Below, piece by piece: positions 14,974-23,222 of a stretch of DNA of 64,000 nucleotides; the stretch's first letter is position 1, and every line of letters begins with the position of its first letter. Source of the stretch: Prolixibacter sp. SD074. Lineage in GTDB: Bacteria > Bacteroidota > Bacteroidia > Bacteroidales > Prolixibacteraceae. The notes beneath the pieces were generated by a model that saw only the letters and a program-made list of their open reading frames with translations, was not told where the DNA came from and made no database searches. The position numbers were made by a program, and so were the translations under genes. Location: assembly GCF_009617895.1 (NCBI RefSeq), contig NZ_BLAW01000001.1, forward strand, positions 1,913,001 through 1,977,000, written 5' to 3'.

Positions 14974-17091
14974 ATGGCAGAACATAAATTACATAAGCAG
15001 TTAGGGCTCTTCGATGTGTTTTCCATCAGCACCGGCGCAATGTTCAGTTCCGGCTTCTTTCTGCTGCCGGGGCTGGCTTCCCGGTTTACCGGCCCATCTG
15101 TCTTTGTGGCCTACCTGGCAGCTGGCATTCTGATGCTTCCTGCCGTATTTAGCATTGCCGAAATTGCAACAGCACTTCCCCGTTCCGGTGGGGTCTATTT
15201 CTTTTTGGATCGCAGCATGGGCCCGTTAATGGGAACAATTGGCGGTCTTGGAACCTATCTGGCGCTGATTCTCAAAACCAGTTTCGCCATTGTCGGTATT
15301 GGCGCTTATGCGGCCCTTTTCTGGGATGTCCCGGTCAAAACGGTTGCCGTGAGTGCCACGCTCTTTTTTTTAATACTCAATCTGAAGGGGGCAAAGGAGG
15401 CAACCCGGCTTCAGAATTTCTTTGTTGTATTTCTCATCCTTGTGCTAATCACTTTTATTTTAGATGGAACCTGGCATGTGATTAGAACCAGCCCCTCCAT
15501 TGTTCCCGGTGAACAGGGCCAAGCTGCCCCCCCTTTTTTTAGTCACGGAATGGGCGGTTTCTTAACTACTATTGGTTTTGTTTTTGTATCCTATCTCGGG
15601 GTAACCCAGATTGCCAGTGTGGCTGAAGAGGTCAAAAATCCGGAACGAAACATTCCGCTGGGAATGATTCTTTCGCTGGTGGTTACCTCACTTATCTATT
15701 TCTTTGGGGTATTTCTGATGGTAAAGATCATTCCCCACACGGCATTAGCCACCGATATTTCTCCAGCAGCCACCGCATCGAAACAACTGTTCCAATGGCT
15801 ACCCGGACGTACCGGTATATTTCTTATGGCAGGGGCTGCCATTGCCGCATTTGCGTCCACTGGCAATGCCGGCCTCTTTGCTTCTTCCCGGTATCCGTTT
15901 GCCATGAGCAGGGACAAACTTTTCCCTCCGATGTTTGCCCGGATCAACCGACAAATTCCAATATATTCCTTGTTATTGTCCGCGGGGCTTATCTTACTGT
16001 TCATCATCATCCTTTCCGAAGAAGGTATCGCAAAACTTGCCAGTACCTTTCAGCTCATTATCTTCGCTCTGATTAACTTTTCAGTTATCGTATTCCGCAA
16101 CAGCCGTATTGAAGCTTATGATCCAGGCTTTAAGTCACCCTTCTATCCCTTTCTGCAGGTAGCAGGAATCCTGATTTACCTGGTGCTGATTATTTACATG
16201 GGATGGGGCCCGGTAGGATTTAGTCTTGTCATCATACTGATTTCTTTTCTCTGGTACAGAATGTATGTACGGAAGTGGGTCGCAAGGGAAGGCGCCATCT
16301 ACCACTGGTTTGCCCTGTTAGGGAAATCTCAGGATAACAATCTGGAAAATGAATTCATGATGATCCTAAAGGAAAAGGGACTGCGCATGACCGATCCTTT
16401 CGACCAGACAGTTGTTGTATCTCATGTTTTCTTCCTTAAGGAAAACTTTCATTCGCTCCGGGATATCCACAATTGGTTAGTCCGTTCGGAAGAGGTTCCA
16501 TCACTTCCACCCGGAGATTCCGGGCAAACGTCTGAACAATATAAAGAACCGGACAAGCTTCTTTTTCCAGTTCCCGGTGTAGCTATCAACAGTATTATCA
16601 ACCCCGCGATGGAACTTCCTAAATTACACATTCTTATTAATCGTTCGGGACTGTTATCCACGAGAGGGTTACTCACTGAAGCTAAGCAAGGAAGGATAGA
16701 TGTCTTGTTTGTACTTATCCATCCGCCAGAGAATCCCAAACAGCAACTCCGCATGCTTGCCCGTCTAATCGGCATTACCGAGCGGGAAGACTTTCTTACT
16801 CATTTTCTGGCTTATGACAGTGTGCGTTCCGTTAAAGAATATCTTTTACAAAACGAACATTTTATCTCCCTGGTGCTTAAAAAGGAAACAGCACAGTCCG
16901 AATTAATCGGCCGTCAGATGAAGGATATCACATTACCGGAAGATGTGTTGGTTGCATTAGTCGAGCGGAAGGGCAATACATTCCCGCCTCGCGGCCATAC
17001 GCTACTAAAGGAAGGTGATATTCTGACGATTATTGGCGAACCCAAATCCATCGCAGCTCTATTTGATAAATACATGAAATTGAAAGAGTAG
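14974..17091 (+). CDS. APC-family amino acid permease with C-terminal regulatory domains
   Basis: The first ~430 residues are a 12-segment APC permease (opening FDVFSISTGAMFSSGFFLLPG, with the family GxG region in the first helix). The cytoplasmic tail of about 270 residues contains a block resembling PTS EIIA type 2 (LPKLHILINRSGLLST ... GRIDVLFVLIHPP) and ends with a TrkA-C/RCK-C domain (LIGRQMKDITLPEDVLVALV ... LKEGDILTIIGEP). The usual EIIA phospho-histidine motif is not evident. Substrate is unknown. It follows the trkH remnant by about 30 bases and is closed by a strong terminator. Confidence 0.82.
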   Translation: MAEHKLHKQLGLFDVFSISTGAMFSSGFFLLPGLASRFTGPSVFVAYLAAGILMLPAVFSIAEIATALPRSGGVYFFLDRSMGPLMGTIGGLGTYLALILKTSFAIVGIGAYAALFWDVPVKTVAVSATLFFLILNLKGAKEATRLQNFFVVFLILVLITFILDGTWHVIRTSPSIVPGEQGQAAPPFFSHGMGGFLTTIGFVFVSYLGVTQIASVAEEVKNPERNIPLGMILSLVVTSLIYFFGVFLMVKIIPHTALATDISPAATASKQLFQWLPGRTGIFLMAGAAIAAFASTGNAGLFASSRYPFAMSRDKLFPPMFARINRQIPIYSLLLSAGLILLFIIILSEEGIAKLASTFQLIIFALINFSVIVFRNSRIEAYDPGFKSPFYPFLQVAGILIYLVLIIYMGWGPVGFSLVIILISFLWYRMYVRKWVAREGAIYHWFALLGKSQDNNLENEFMMILKEKGLRMTDPFDQTVVVSHVFFLKENFHSLRDIHNWLVRSEEVPSLPPGDSGQTSEQYKEPDKLLFPVPGVAINSIINPAMELPKLHILINRSGLLSTRGLLTEAKQGRIDVLFVLIHPPENPKQQLRMLARLIGITEREDFLTHFLAYDSVRSVKEYLLQNEHFISLVLKKETAQSELIGRQMKDITLPEDVLVALVERKGNTFPPRGHTLLKEGDILTIIGEPKSIAALFDKYMKLKE

Positions 17092-17177
17092 TTGAATCAA
17101 CCTTGGCCTATTACCTGGAAAGCATTTTATCCAATCAGAATTCATCTATTCAGATTGAGTACCTGTGTCATCCGTAC

Positions 17178-17215
17178 AAAGAACCTCTGCTAAGATAACA
17201 GAGGTTCTTTTCTAC
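17178..17215 (+). terminator. Rho-independent terminator after the APC permease
   Basis: A perfect 12-bp stem, AAAGAACCTCTG (17178-17189) with CAGAGGTTCTTT (17199-17210), loop of nine bases, running into a T-rich tail. It lies about 90 bases beyond the stop codon. Confidence 0.92.
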
Positions 17216-17263
17216 CCTTTCTTTACCAATGGACAGCCTTTATCATTTAAAAGTTAGTTTCCT

Positions 17264-19495
17264 TTAGAACCGAAGCGATACCCCGCCACCGGCCCCATAC
17301 CGGTTATCATAGCTGGCAACCAGTGAAAAATTCTTCGACAGCATGTATTCGGCGCCGGCATTCCATACTGTTTCGGTTTCCATATTTTTATTGGCTGGAA
17401 GGGTATTCACCGCTCCAAAGTCGAGTTGATATTCGTAGTATCCGAATACAAAGAAGCGCGGGAATACCATCAAGTCCCGTCCGATTGAAATACGGGGCCG
17501 TAGCTCATTATCCACACGAAGGTCCAAATCGAACATGTAAGGCGTAAACCACCTGATTCCGGCAACAGCAGTCGTTTTAATATTATCCAGACTATTTCGA
17601 TCGGTATTCTCCATATTCACTCCGGCGAAAACCCGGAAGTAATCATACAAATACCGTTCATAGGTAAACTCTGCCTCCATGTTCTTATTCCAGCCATACT
17701 CAGCATCAAAATTGAACTGATTACGGATGTTGGATGATGCAAGGCTTACACTGGTCATATTCGAAGCCACATCAGCAGTTCCCCACGTATAATAGCGGTT
17801 TGTTTCATGTATGAGTTTCTTCACCGGGTAACCTTTCAGGCGAGGGTCTCTTGGAGTACCATAACTGAAAATCCTTGCCATGCCACTCGTCAGGTGATAG
17901 AGAATGTGACAATGGAAGAACCAGTCTCCGCTCTCCTGATTATAAAATTCAATCGTAATCTTTTTCATCGGAGGTACATTCACTGTATGTTTTAATGGTG
18001 AATAGTCTCCATTCTTATTAAGTACCCTGAAAAAGTGTCCGTGCAGGTGCATGGGGTGGCTCATCATCGTCAGGTTATTCAGCGTAATCCGCGTAACTTC
18101 ACCTTTCTTAATCTTAATCTTGTCCGTTTCTGACAACGGTATACCGTTCATGCTCCAGATATAACGGTGCATGTTACCGGTAAGATTGAGCAAAATATTC
18201 CTGACCGGAACATCCTTCGGGAAGGTAGTTTTTACGGGCGATTTCAGGTAGCCATAGTTGTATTTCGCAAACATATCCATCCCTTTCATATCGCCTTTCA
18301 TGCCACCTTTCATATCACTGCGCATGTTCCCCTTCATTTTATTGGCCGACTTATCCATCTGCATACCCCAGTTCTTTTCCATCTTATGGGGTTCATCTTT
18401 TTTGGGCCGGTATTTGATAGCGGGAGCTCCCATGCGCATATCCATTTTCGCCATTTTTTTCATCATCCCGATTTTATCGGGTTTGGGAACATCCGGGGCT
18501 GCCAGTACGGGTCCTTTCCCCAGGAAGGCTGACGTCGAACCCGAACCATCGTCAGTTGTGGCCCTGAATTCAATTTGCCCGTTCTTCGGAATCGTAACAA
18601 TGAAGTCGTACGTTTCCGCTATCGCGATAAATGTCTTATTACGCTTCACCGGCACTACGTTTTTACCATCAGCCGATACGAGCGTAGGTGTTTTTCCGCC
18701 AAAGGTCATCCAGTAAGAAGTCGAAGAGGACCCGTTAATGATCCGCAATCGAACCCGGTCTCCCGGCTTGAAATCGGGATATTCCTGTTTTTCTGCTCCG
18801 TTGACCAAAAACGCAGGATAATACACATCGGCAATATCAGCACCATCCATTCGCTGTTTCCAGAAATTAAGCTGTGCTCCCAAAGCATGGCGGGCAATTA
18901 CCTTGTTCAGCGGCGTAGCGGTACCTTTCTTTATCTGATACCATTCGCTCCCTCGCTTCAGTGTACGAAGAACGTTGATGGGCTTTTCATTGGTCCAGTC
19001 CGAAAGCACCAGCACTAACTCCTTGTCATACTTTAACTTCTTTTTCCTGGGTTCAATCACAATGGAACCATACACTCCACTTTGTTCTTGTAACATGGTG
19101 TGCGAGTGATACCAGTATGTTCCGGATTGTTTCAACGGGAACTCATACTTACGCGTTTCCCCGGGTTTAATCGGTGGAGTCGTCAGGTATGGTACGCCAT
19201 CATAAAAGTTGGGTAACAAAAGTCCATGCCAGTGAACCGATGTCTCTACATCCATTTCGTTCCTGACATAGATAACAGCATAGTCGCCTTCCATAAATTT
19301 CAATGTGGGCCCGGGAATCGTGCCGTTGACGGTCATCCCCAGAACCTTTTTTCCTGCTTTGTCAACCTGCTCCTTACGTATCGTCAGGTGATAGGTGGTT
19401 GTATCCGTTTGAGCATAGCCTGGTATTTTAGCCAGGAATAATAAACTCAATATTAATAGGGTATAAATAGGTGCTTTCTTCTTACTAAAATCCAT
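17264..19495 (-). CDS. copA: CopA-type multicopper oxidase fused to a CopB-like barrel domain
   Basis: A Sec signal opens the 743-residue protein. All four copper motifs are present: HWHGLLLPNF, YWYHSHTM, HPMHLHGHFF and WFFHCHILYHLTSGM. A Met-rich insert lies at about residues 385-410 (MKGNMRSDMKGGMKGDMKGM), typical for Cu(I) delivery. After the oxidase end (~residue 575), about 165 residues resemble CopB, an outer-membrane copper-resistance protein: alternating strands such as DAEYGWNKNMEAEFTYERY and a terminal aromatic (VSLRF) typical of outer-membrane barrels. The likely role is periplasmic oxidation and retention of copper. It opens the copper island and is read away from the second oxidase. 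Confidence 0.88.
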   Translation of the reverse strand: MDFSKKKAPIYTLLILSLLFLAKIPGYAQTDTTTYHLTIRKEQVDKAGKKVLGMTVNGTIPGPTLKFMEGDYAVIYVRNEMDVETSVHWHGLLLPNFYDGVPYLTTPPIKPGETRKYEFPLKQSGTYWYHSHTMLQEQSGVYGSIVIEPRKKKLKYDKELVLVLSDWTNEKPINVLRTLKRGSEWYQIKKGTATPLNKVIARHALGAQLNFWKQRMDGADIADVYYPAFLVNGAEKQEYPDFKPGDRVRLRIINGSSSTSYWMTFGGKTPTLVSADGKNVVPVKRNKTFIAIAETYDFIVTIPKNGQIEFRATTDDGSGSTSAFLGKGPVLAAPDVPKPDKIGMMKKMAKMDMRMGAPAIKYRPKKDEPHKMEKNWGMQMDKSANKMKGNMRSDMKGGMKGDMKGMDMFAKYNYGYLKSPVKTTFPKDVPVRNILLNLTGNMHRYIWSMNGIPLSETDKIKIKKGEVTRITLNNLTMMSHPMHLHGHFFRVLNKNGDYSPLKHTVNVPPMKKITIEFYNQESGDWFFHCHILYHLTSGMARIFSYGTPRDPRLKGYPVKKLIHETNRYYTWGTADVASNMTSVSLASSNIRNQFNFDAEYGWNKNMEAEFTYERYLYDYFRVFAGVNMENTDRNSLDNIKTTAVAGIRWFTPYMFDLDLRVDNELRPRISIGRDLMVFPRFFVFGYYEYQLDFGAVNTLPANKNMETETVWNAGAEYMLSKNFSLVASYDNRYGAGGGVSLRF

Positions 19496-19667
19496 AATAT
19501 ATTGTTTCTTTATTTTTACCTGTAATTACATCTTCTGCCGTTATTCATCCGTTATTTCATTGCAGTTCATAGCGATTACAGCCGGCATCGGGAAATGATA
19601 TCATTCTTTTTGATTTCATCTACCAATTCCGGTTTAGTGGTGGGCAAGCATGAGAAAAACAGGTCAT

Positions 19668-19862
19668 TTATGCGATCGTATTTCGCTTTTCCTGGTACTC
19701 CTCATTCGTGATTTCTCCACGGGCAAAACGTTCATTCAAAATATCGAGTGCCGTTCGCGTTGTTTGCATGTTCGATCTACTATCCGCTCCACTTCCTTTG
19801 GACAGAAGCCAAACAATACCTACTATAAAAGCGATTCCAATAATCCATCCAATTCCCATCAT
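19668..19862 (-). CDS. Small SHOCT-domain membrane protein
   Basis: The 64-residue protein has one N-terminal membrane helix (MMGIGWIIGIAFIVGIVWLL) and a C-terminal SHOCT domain, ALDILNERFARGEITNEEYQ, a short bundle often found at the end of small membrane proteins. It is upstream of and co-oriented with the CopA gene, about 170 bases away, so it may share its transcript. SHOCT proteins of this size are common beside copper-resistance genes; the function is unknown. Confidence 0.85.
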   Translation of the reverse strand: MMGIGWIIGIAFIVGIVWLLSKGSGADSRSNMQTTRTALDILNERFARGEITNEEYQEKRNTIA

Positions 19863-20272
19863 AACTATTTATTTTAAAGTTAAATACTGACTAACTTTTT
19901 CACAGGAATTTATTCCTGGTTCTCCTTGTAGTTTCCTTTTAAATTGATGATACAAATTTATATACCAACTCTCCTTTGCTGTTATACAATTCATTATTTC
20001 TTTTATATGATTTTTGGGTTGTTTCCTTACTATAACAACTCTGTGAACCCGGAAAGCGGGACAAAAGGTGCTACCAGGAAACTTGCCTGAAGCAATTTGA
20101 TGATGGATTGAACTGACGATCTAACTTATCATTCGATTGGTTTACCCGGTTGCCAAAAAAGCACCTCCGAAACACTTAAGCCCGTTAGCACCAGGCCAAC
20201 TAAAATTTTTGTAACAATTTAACTACATGTGTGTTATTCTAACAGAACAACATTTTCAAAACCATAAAATCA
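19863..20272. other. Divergent intergenic region in the copper island, 410 bp
   Basis: This gap separates the minus-strand SHOCT/CopA genes from the plus-strand oxidase and should contain both promoters. A small palindrome, AGGAATTTATTCCT, lies near 19902. I could not place a certain promoter or copper-responsive operator. Confidence 0.5.
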
Positions 20273-21862
20273 ATGAATAGCTCACGCAGAAAATTCATCA
20301 GGATTGCCTCTGCAGCATCAGTTGGTGTTCTGAGCGTTCCGGTACTCCCGAAATTGTACAATTCAATTACCGGGGGACAAAGAGTTTCACCCCATCCACT
20401 GAATAAAGACTTTCCGGCGGACGTCGATTTGGAGTTCACCGCCAGACCGGATCAAGTGCAGCTTCTCAACGGAAGTAAAACGAATATTTATACCTACCAA
20501 ACCCGTATCCTGAAAGCTGAAAATGCTACGGTAGATAAATTACCGGGCAGCTATCTCGGCCCGGTTATCCGGGTAAAAAGAGGCCAAAACGTTCGCGTTC
20601 GTTTTAAAAATCAATTGCCGCGCGAAAGCGTGATTCACTGGCATGGGTTGCACATCCCGCAGGAAATGGACGGCCATCCCATGTATGCCATCGACAAGGG
20701 CAAGGAATTTGTCTATGAGTTCACAGTCAACAATCGGCCCGGTACTTATTGGTTCCATCCCCACCCTGACAAATATACCGGTCCACAGGTGTATTACGGC
20801 CTGGCCGGAATGTTCATTGTCGAAGGCGATAAAACGGGGTTGCCCGACGAAGAATATGACGTGCCTATAGTTATTCAGGACCGAAAAATAGATGCTGACA
20901 ATCAGCTTGTATACCTCGATGGTGGACGGATGGACCGGACGCAGGGATTTTTAGGTGACAGAATATTAGTGAACGGCCAACCCGACTGGAACCTTGATGT
21001 GAAAAAAGGTACCTACCGGCTCCGAATCCTAAATGGCTCCAATTCCCGTATCTATAAACTGGCCTGGAGCGATGGCAACGATATCGTGGCTGTTGGAACG
21101 GATGGCGGCCTGCTGGAAAAACCGGTAACCAGGCCCTACCTGATACTTTCTCCGGGCGAGCGCACCGAACTATGGAAAGATTTTTCCTCCCAAAATACAG
21201 GTGAAGTGCGGCTAAAAAGTCTTCCTTTCGAAACCGGTTCTCCCATGGGAGGTGGCGGAATGATGGGGGGCATGATGGGAGGCGGGCAACAACAAACTCC
21301 CAACGGAACAGCCTTCGATTTGGCATTGTTCCATGTAACGACACAAGCCGGCGTGCAGAAAGAGCTCCCGGCCGCCTTCCCAAAACACAAAACATTGTCT
21401 CCCTCAGATGCTGTGAATGCCGGCAACCCCAGAACATTTCATTTCTCGTTCGAACGGATGCAATGGGTCATTAATGGCGAAACCTTTGAAATGATGGGGG
21501 TAGCCGACTGGGAAAAAGTAAAACTGAACACCACCGAAATATGGGAATTCATTAATGGTGGCGGCAGCCGGGGCATGGGCCGGATGGGCAACATGATGCA
21601 AATGCCCCATCCCGTCCACTTGCACGGGCTGCAATTCAGAATAATCGACCGCGATGTCTCCGGCATGAGCGCATCAGTATGGGAATCGGTAAAACACGGT
21701 TTCATCGACCAGGGCTGGCAGGATACGTTCCTGCTCATGCCGGGAATGAAAGTGCAGGCGGTAATGAAGTTTGAAGACTTTACCGGACTCTTCGTTTACC
21801 ACTGCCATAACCTCGAACATGAAGACATGGGCATGATGCGGAATTACGAGGTCATTGCATAG
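20273..21862 (+). CDS. Tat-exported multicopper oxidase (CueO/CotA-like)
   Basis: The 529-residue protein opens with a twin-arginine signal, SSRRKFIRIASAASVGVLS. The copper ligands are in HWHGLHIPQEMDGHP, YWFHPHPDK, HPVHLHGLQF and VYHCHNLEHEDMGMM. A Met/Gly-rich loop (MGGGGMMGGMMGGGQQQ, about residues 324-340) resembles the Cu(I)-binding insert of CueO. It probably oxidises Cu(I) or phenolics in the periplasm. The following methyltransferase starts about 15 bases after its stop, suggesting an operon of at least two genes. Confidence 0.9.
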   Translation: MNSSRRKFIRIASAASVGVLSVPVLPKLYNSITGGQRVSPHPLNKDFPADVDLEFTARPDQVQLLNGSKTNIYTYQTRILKAENATVDKLPGSYLGPVIRVKRGQNVRVRFKNQLPRESVIHWHGLHIPQEMDGHPMYAIDKGKEFVYEFTVNNRPGTYWFHPHPDKYTGPQVYYGLAGMFIVEGDKTGLPDEEYDVPIVIQDRKIDADNQLVYLDGGRMDRTQGFLGDRILVNGQPDWNLDVKKGTYRLRILNGSNSRIYKLAWSDGNDIVAVGTDGGLLEKPVTRPYLILSPGERTELWKDFSSQNTGEVRLKSLPFETGSPMGGGGMMGGMMGGGQQQTPNGTAFDLALFHVTTQAGVQKELPAAFPKHKTLSPSDAVNAGNPRTFHFSFERMQWVINGETFEMMGVADWEKVKLNTTEIWEFINGGGSRGMGRMGNMMQMPHPVHLHGLQFRIIDRDVSGMSASVWESVKHGFIDQGWQDTFLLMPGMKVQAVMKFEDFTGLFVYHCHNLEHEDMGMMRNYEVIA

Positions 21863-21876
21863 TGCGTTCAAAACCA

Positions 21877-22488
21877 ATGGATACAAAAATTAAAAATCGG
21901 TACAACCGGATAGCCAAAATTTATGATGTTCTCGAGAGTCCGATGGAATCGGGGTTTTCCCGGTGGAGAGAAAAGTTGCTCTCCGGGGTAAAAGGGAAAA
22001 CCCTTGAAGTGGGCGTTGGCACGGGGAAAAACCTGAAATATTATCCCGCCGATGTCGACCTGACCGGAATTGATTTCAGCGAGAACATGATTGAACGGGC
22101 CCGGCGAAAATCCGGCAACAAGCCAAACATCCGACTGATGGTGATGAATGCCGAGAGAATGGATTTCGAAGCCAACACATTTGATACGGTTGTTACATCG
22201 TGTGTCTATTGCTCCGTTCCCGACCCCGTGCAGGGAATGAAAGAAATGAAAAGGGTGTGCAAACCCGGCGGCCGGCTACTCATGCTCGAACACGTCAGAA
22301 GCAATCATAAAGTAGCAGGCAAACTGATGGACTGGATGAATCCCATTCCCCTGCATCTATACGGTGCCAACATTAACCGGGAAACCTACGAAAACCTGCT
22401 GAAAGCCGGGTTCGAACCGAACGACATTACCATAAAACATTTATGGTACGATATTGTATTACTCATTAAAGTGAATATCAAAAAGTAA
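21877..22488 (+). CDS. Class I SAM-dependent methyltransferase (UbiE/PmtA-like)
   Basis: From the ATG at 21877 the protein is 203 residues. An upstream GTG at 21862 is possible but overlaps the oxidase stop. Motif I is LEVGVGTGKNLKYYP, followed by DLTGIDFSENMIERAR and the post-I motif; RLLMLEHVRSN is typical of phospholipid N-methyltransferase and UbiE-like enzymes. The N-terminal NRYNRIAKIYDVLE also fits. Substrate is not determinable. Its position directly behind a copper oxidase is the notable part. Confidence 0.85.
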   Translation: MDTKIKNRYNRIAKIYDVLESPMESGFSRWREKLLSGVKGKTLEVGVGTGKNLKYYPADVDLTGIDFSENMIERARRKSGNKPNIRLMVMNAERMDFEANTFDTVVTSCVYCSVPDPVQGMKEMKRVCKPGGRLLMLEHVRSNHKVAGKLMDWMNPIPLHLYGANINRETYENLLKAGFEPNDITIKHLWYDIVLLIKVNIKK

Positions 22489-22578
22489 GGGTTCAATCCG
22501 GTGCATCGAATGGCAGAATGAACTCAACCACTTCATAATCGATGTATTACGCACAATTTTGACTAAGGAGACCAGGAT

Positions 22579-22866
22579 ATGATGAAAGATTTTATGAAAG
22601 TGGCCAAAGAAAACAAAAACGCCATGATGATGATGATGAACGGTGAAATGATGGACAATATAATGGATAACCCCGGCATGAGGCAACAAATGATGGAAAA
22701 GATGATGAACAAAACGGAGAAGGATTCTGCCATGAGAAACCAGTTAATGCACATCATGTCCCAACATCCCGATATGATGAAAATGATGCAGGAAAAAAGC
22801 ATGATGAAGTCGGGGCATATGAAGAAAGATAAAATGGAAAAACAATCTCACATGAAAAGTAAATAA
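22579..22866 (+). CDS. Small Met-rich protein, probable copper-binding
   Basis: The 95-residue protein has close to 30 methionines, many in MM or MxxM patterns (NAMMMMMNGEMMDNIM, MMEKMMNKTEKDS, DMMKMMQEKSMMK), with two histidines near the end. Methionine thioethers bind Cu(I), and the gene lies inside a copper island, so a copper-binding or buffering role is likely (inference). No signal peptide or membrane helix is evident, so as read it would be cytoplasmic. A good ribosome-binding site, AAGGAG, stands at 22565-22570, nine bases before the ATG. Confidence 0.7.
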   Translation: MMKDFMKVAKENKNAMMMMMNGEMMDNIMDNPGMRQQMMEKMMNKTEKDSAMRNQLMHIMSQHPDMMKMMQEKSMMKSGHMKKDKMEKQSHMKSK

Positions 22867-22949
22867 CCGGGCGAACCAGGGTGAGGAACCCCAACGTCGA
22901 AATAGATTGTTTTCACTTCTGCCAGGAACCTTTAAATCTGGTAACGAAC

Positions 22950-23168
22950 ATGCTGAATGTAACGTTTCTGAATTTTCTTGAAAATCCCTTATTTGTCATA
23001 CCGTGGTACCTGGTTGGCATTGTTGCCGCCGTACGGGTTGCCTGGGAAGTGGTTAAAGTGAACACCCGTGTGAACACGGCATTAAAATTCGCCTGGCCCA
23101 TCATCATGATTTTCTTTTCAGTCATCGGGCCGGCACTGTATTTACAACTGCTAACGGGGTGGGGATAA
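22950..23168 (+). CDS. Small membrane protein of the copper island
   Basis: Starting at the ATG 22950 (a GTG at 22881 is the alternative) the product is 72 residues with two membrane segments: FVIPWYLVGIVAAVRVAWEV and ALKFAWPIIMIFFSVIGPAL, ending YLQLLTGWG. I do not recognise the family with certainty. It follows the Met-rich gene by about 80 bases on the same strand and may act with it. Confidence 0.6.
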   Translation: MLNVTFLNFLENPLFVIPWYLVGIVAAVRVAWEVVKVNTRVNTALKFAWPIIMIFFSVIGPALYLQLLTGWG

Positions 23169-23195
23169 AAAAGCCCGACTGACAGCAGCCGGGCC
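23167..23195 (-). terminator. Terminator of the YdcF-like gene
   Basis: On the minus strand GCCCG and CGGGC arms enclose a short loop and run into TTTTTT (plus-strand 23167-23172). It lies between convergent genes, and only the minus-strand orientation has a good U-run. Confidence 0.8.
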
Positions 23196-23222
23196 CTTTC
23201 CAATCCAAACTGACGCCATATT

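Noticed and set aside
17190-17198. Riboswitch or leader structure at the APC gene end
   Set aside because: The perfect 12-bp stem with U-run right after a stop codon is fully explained as a terminator.
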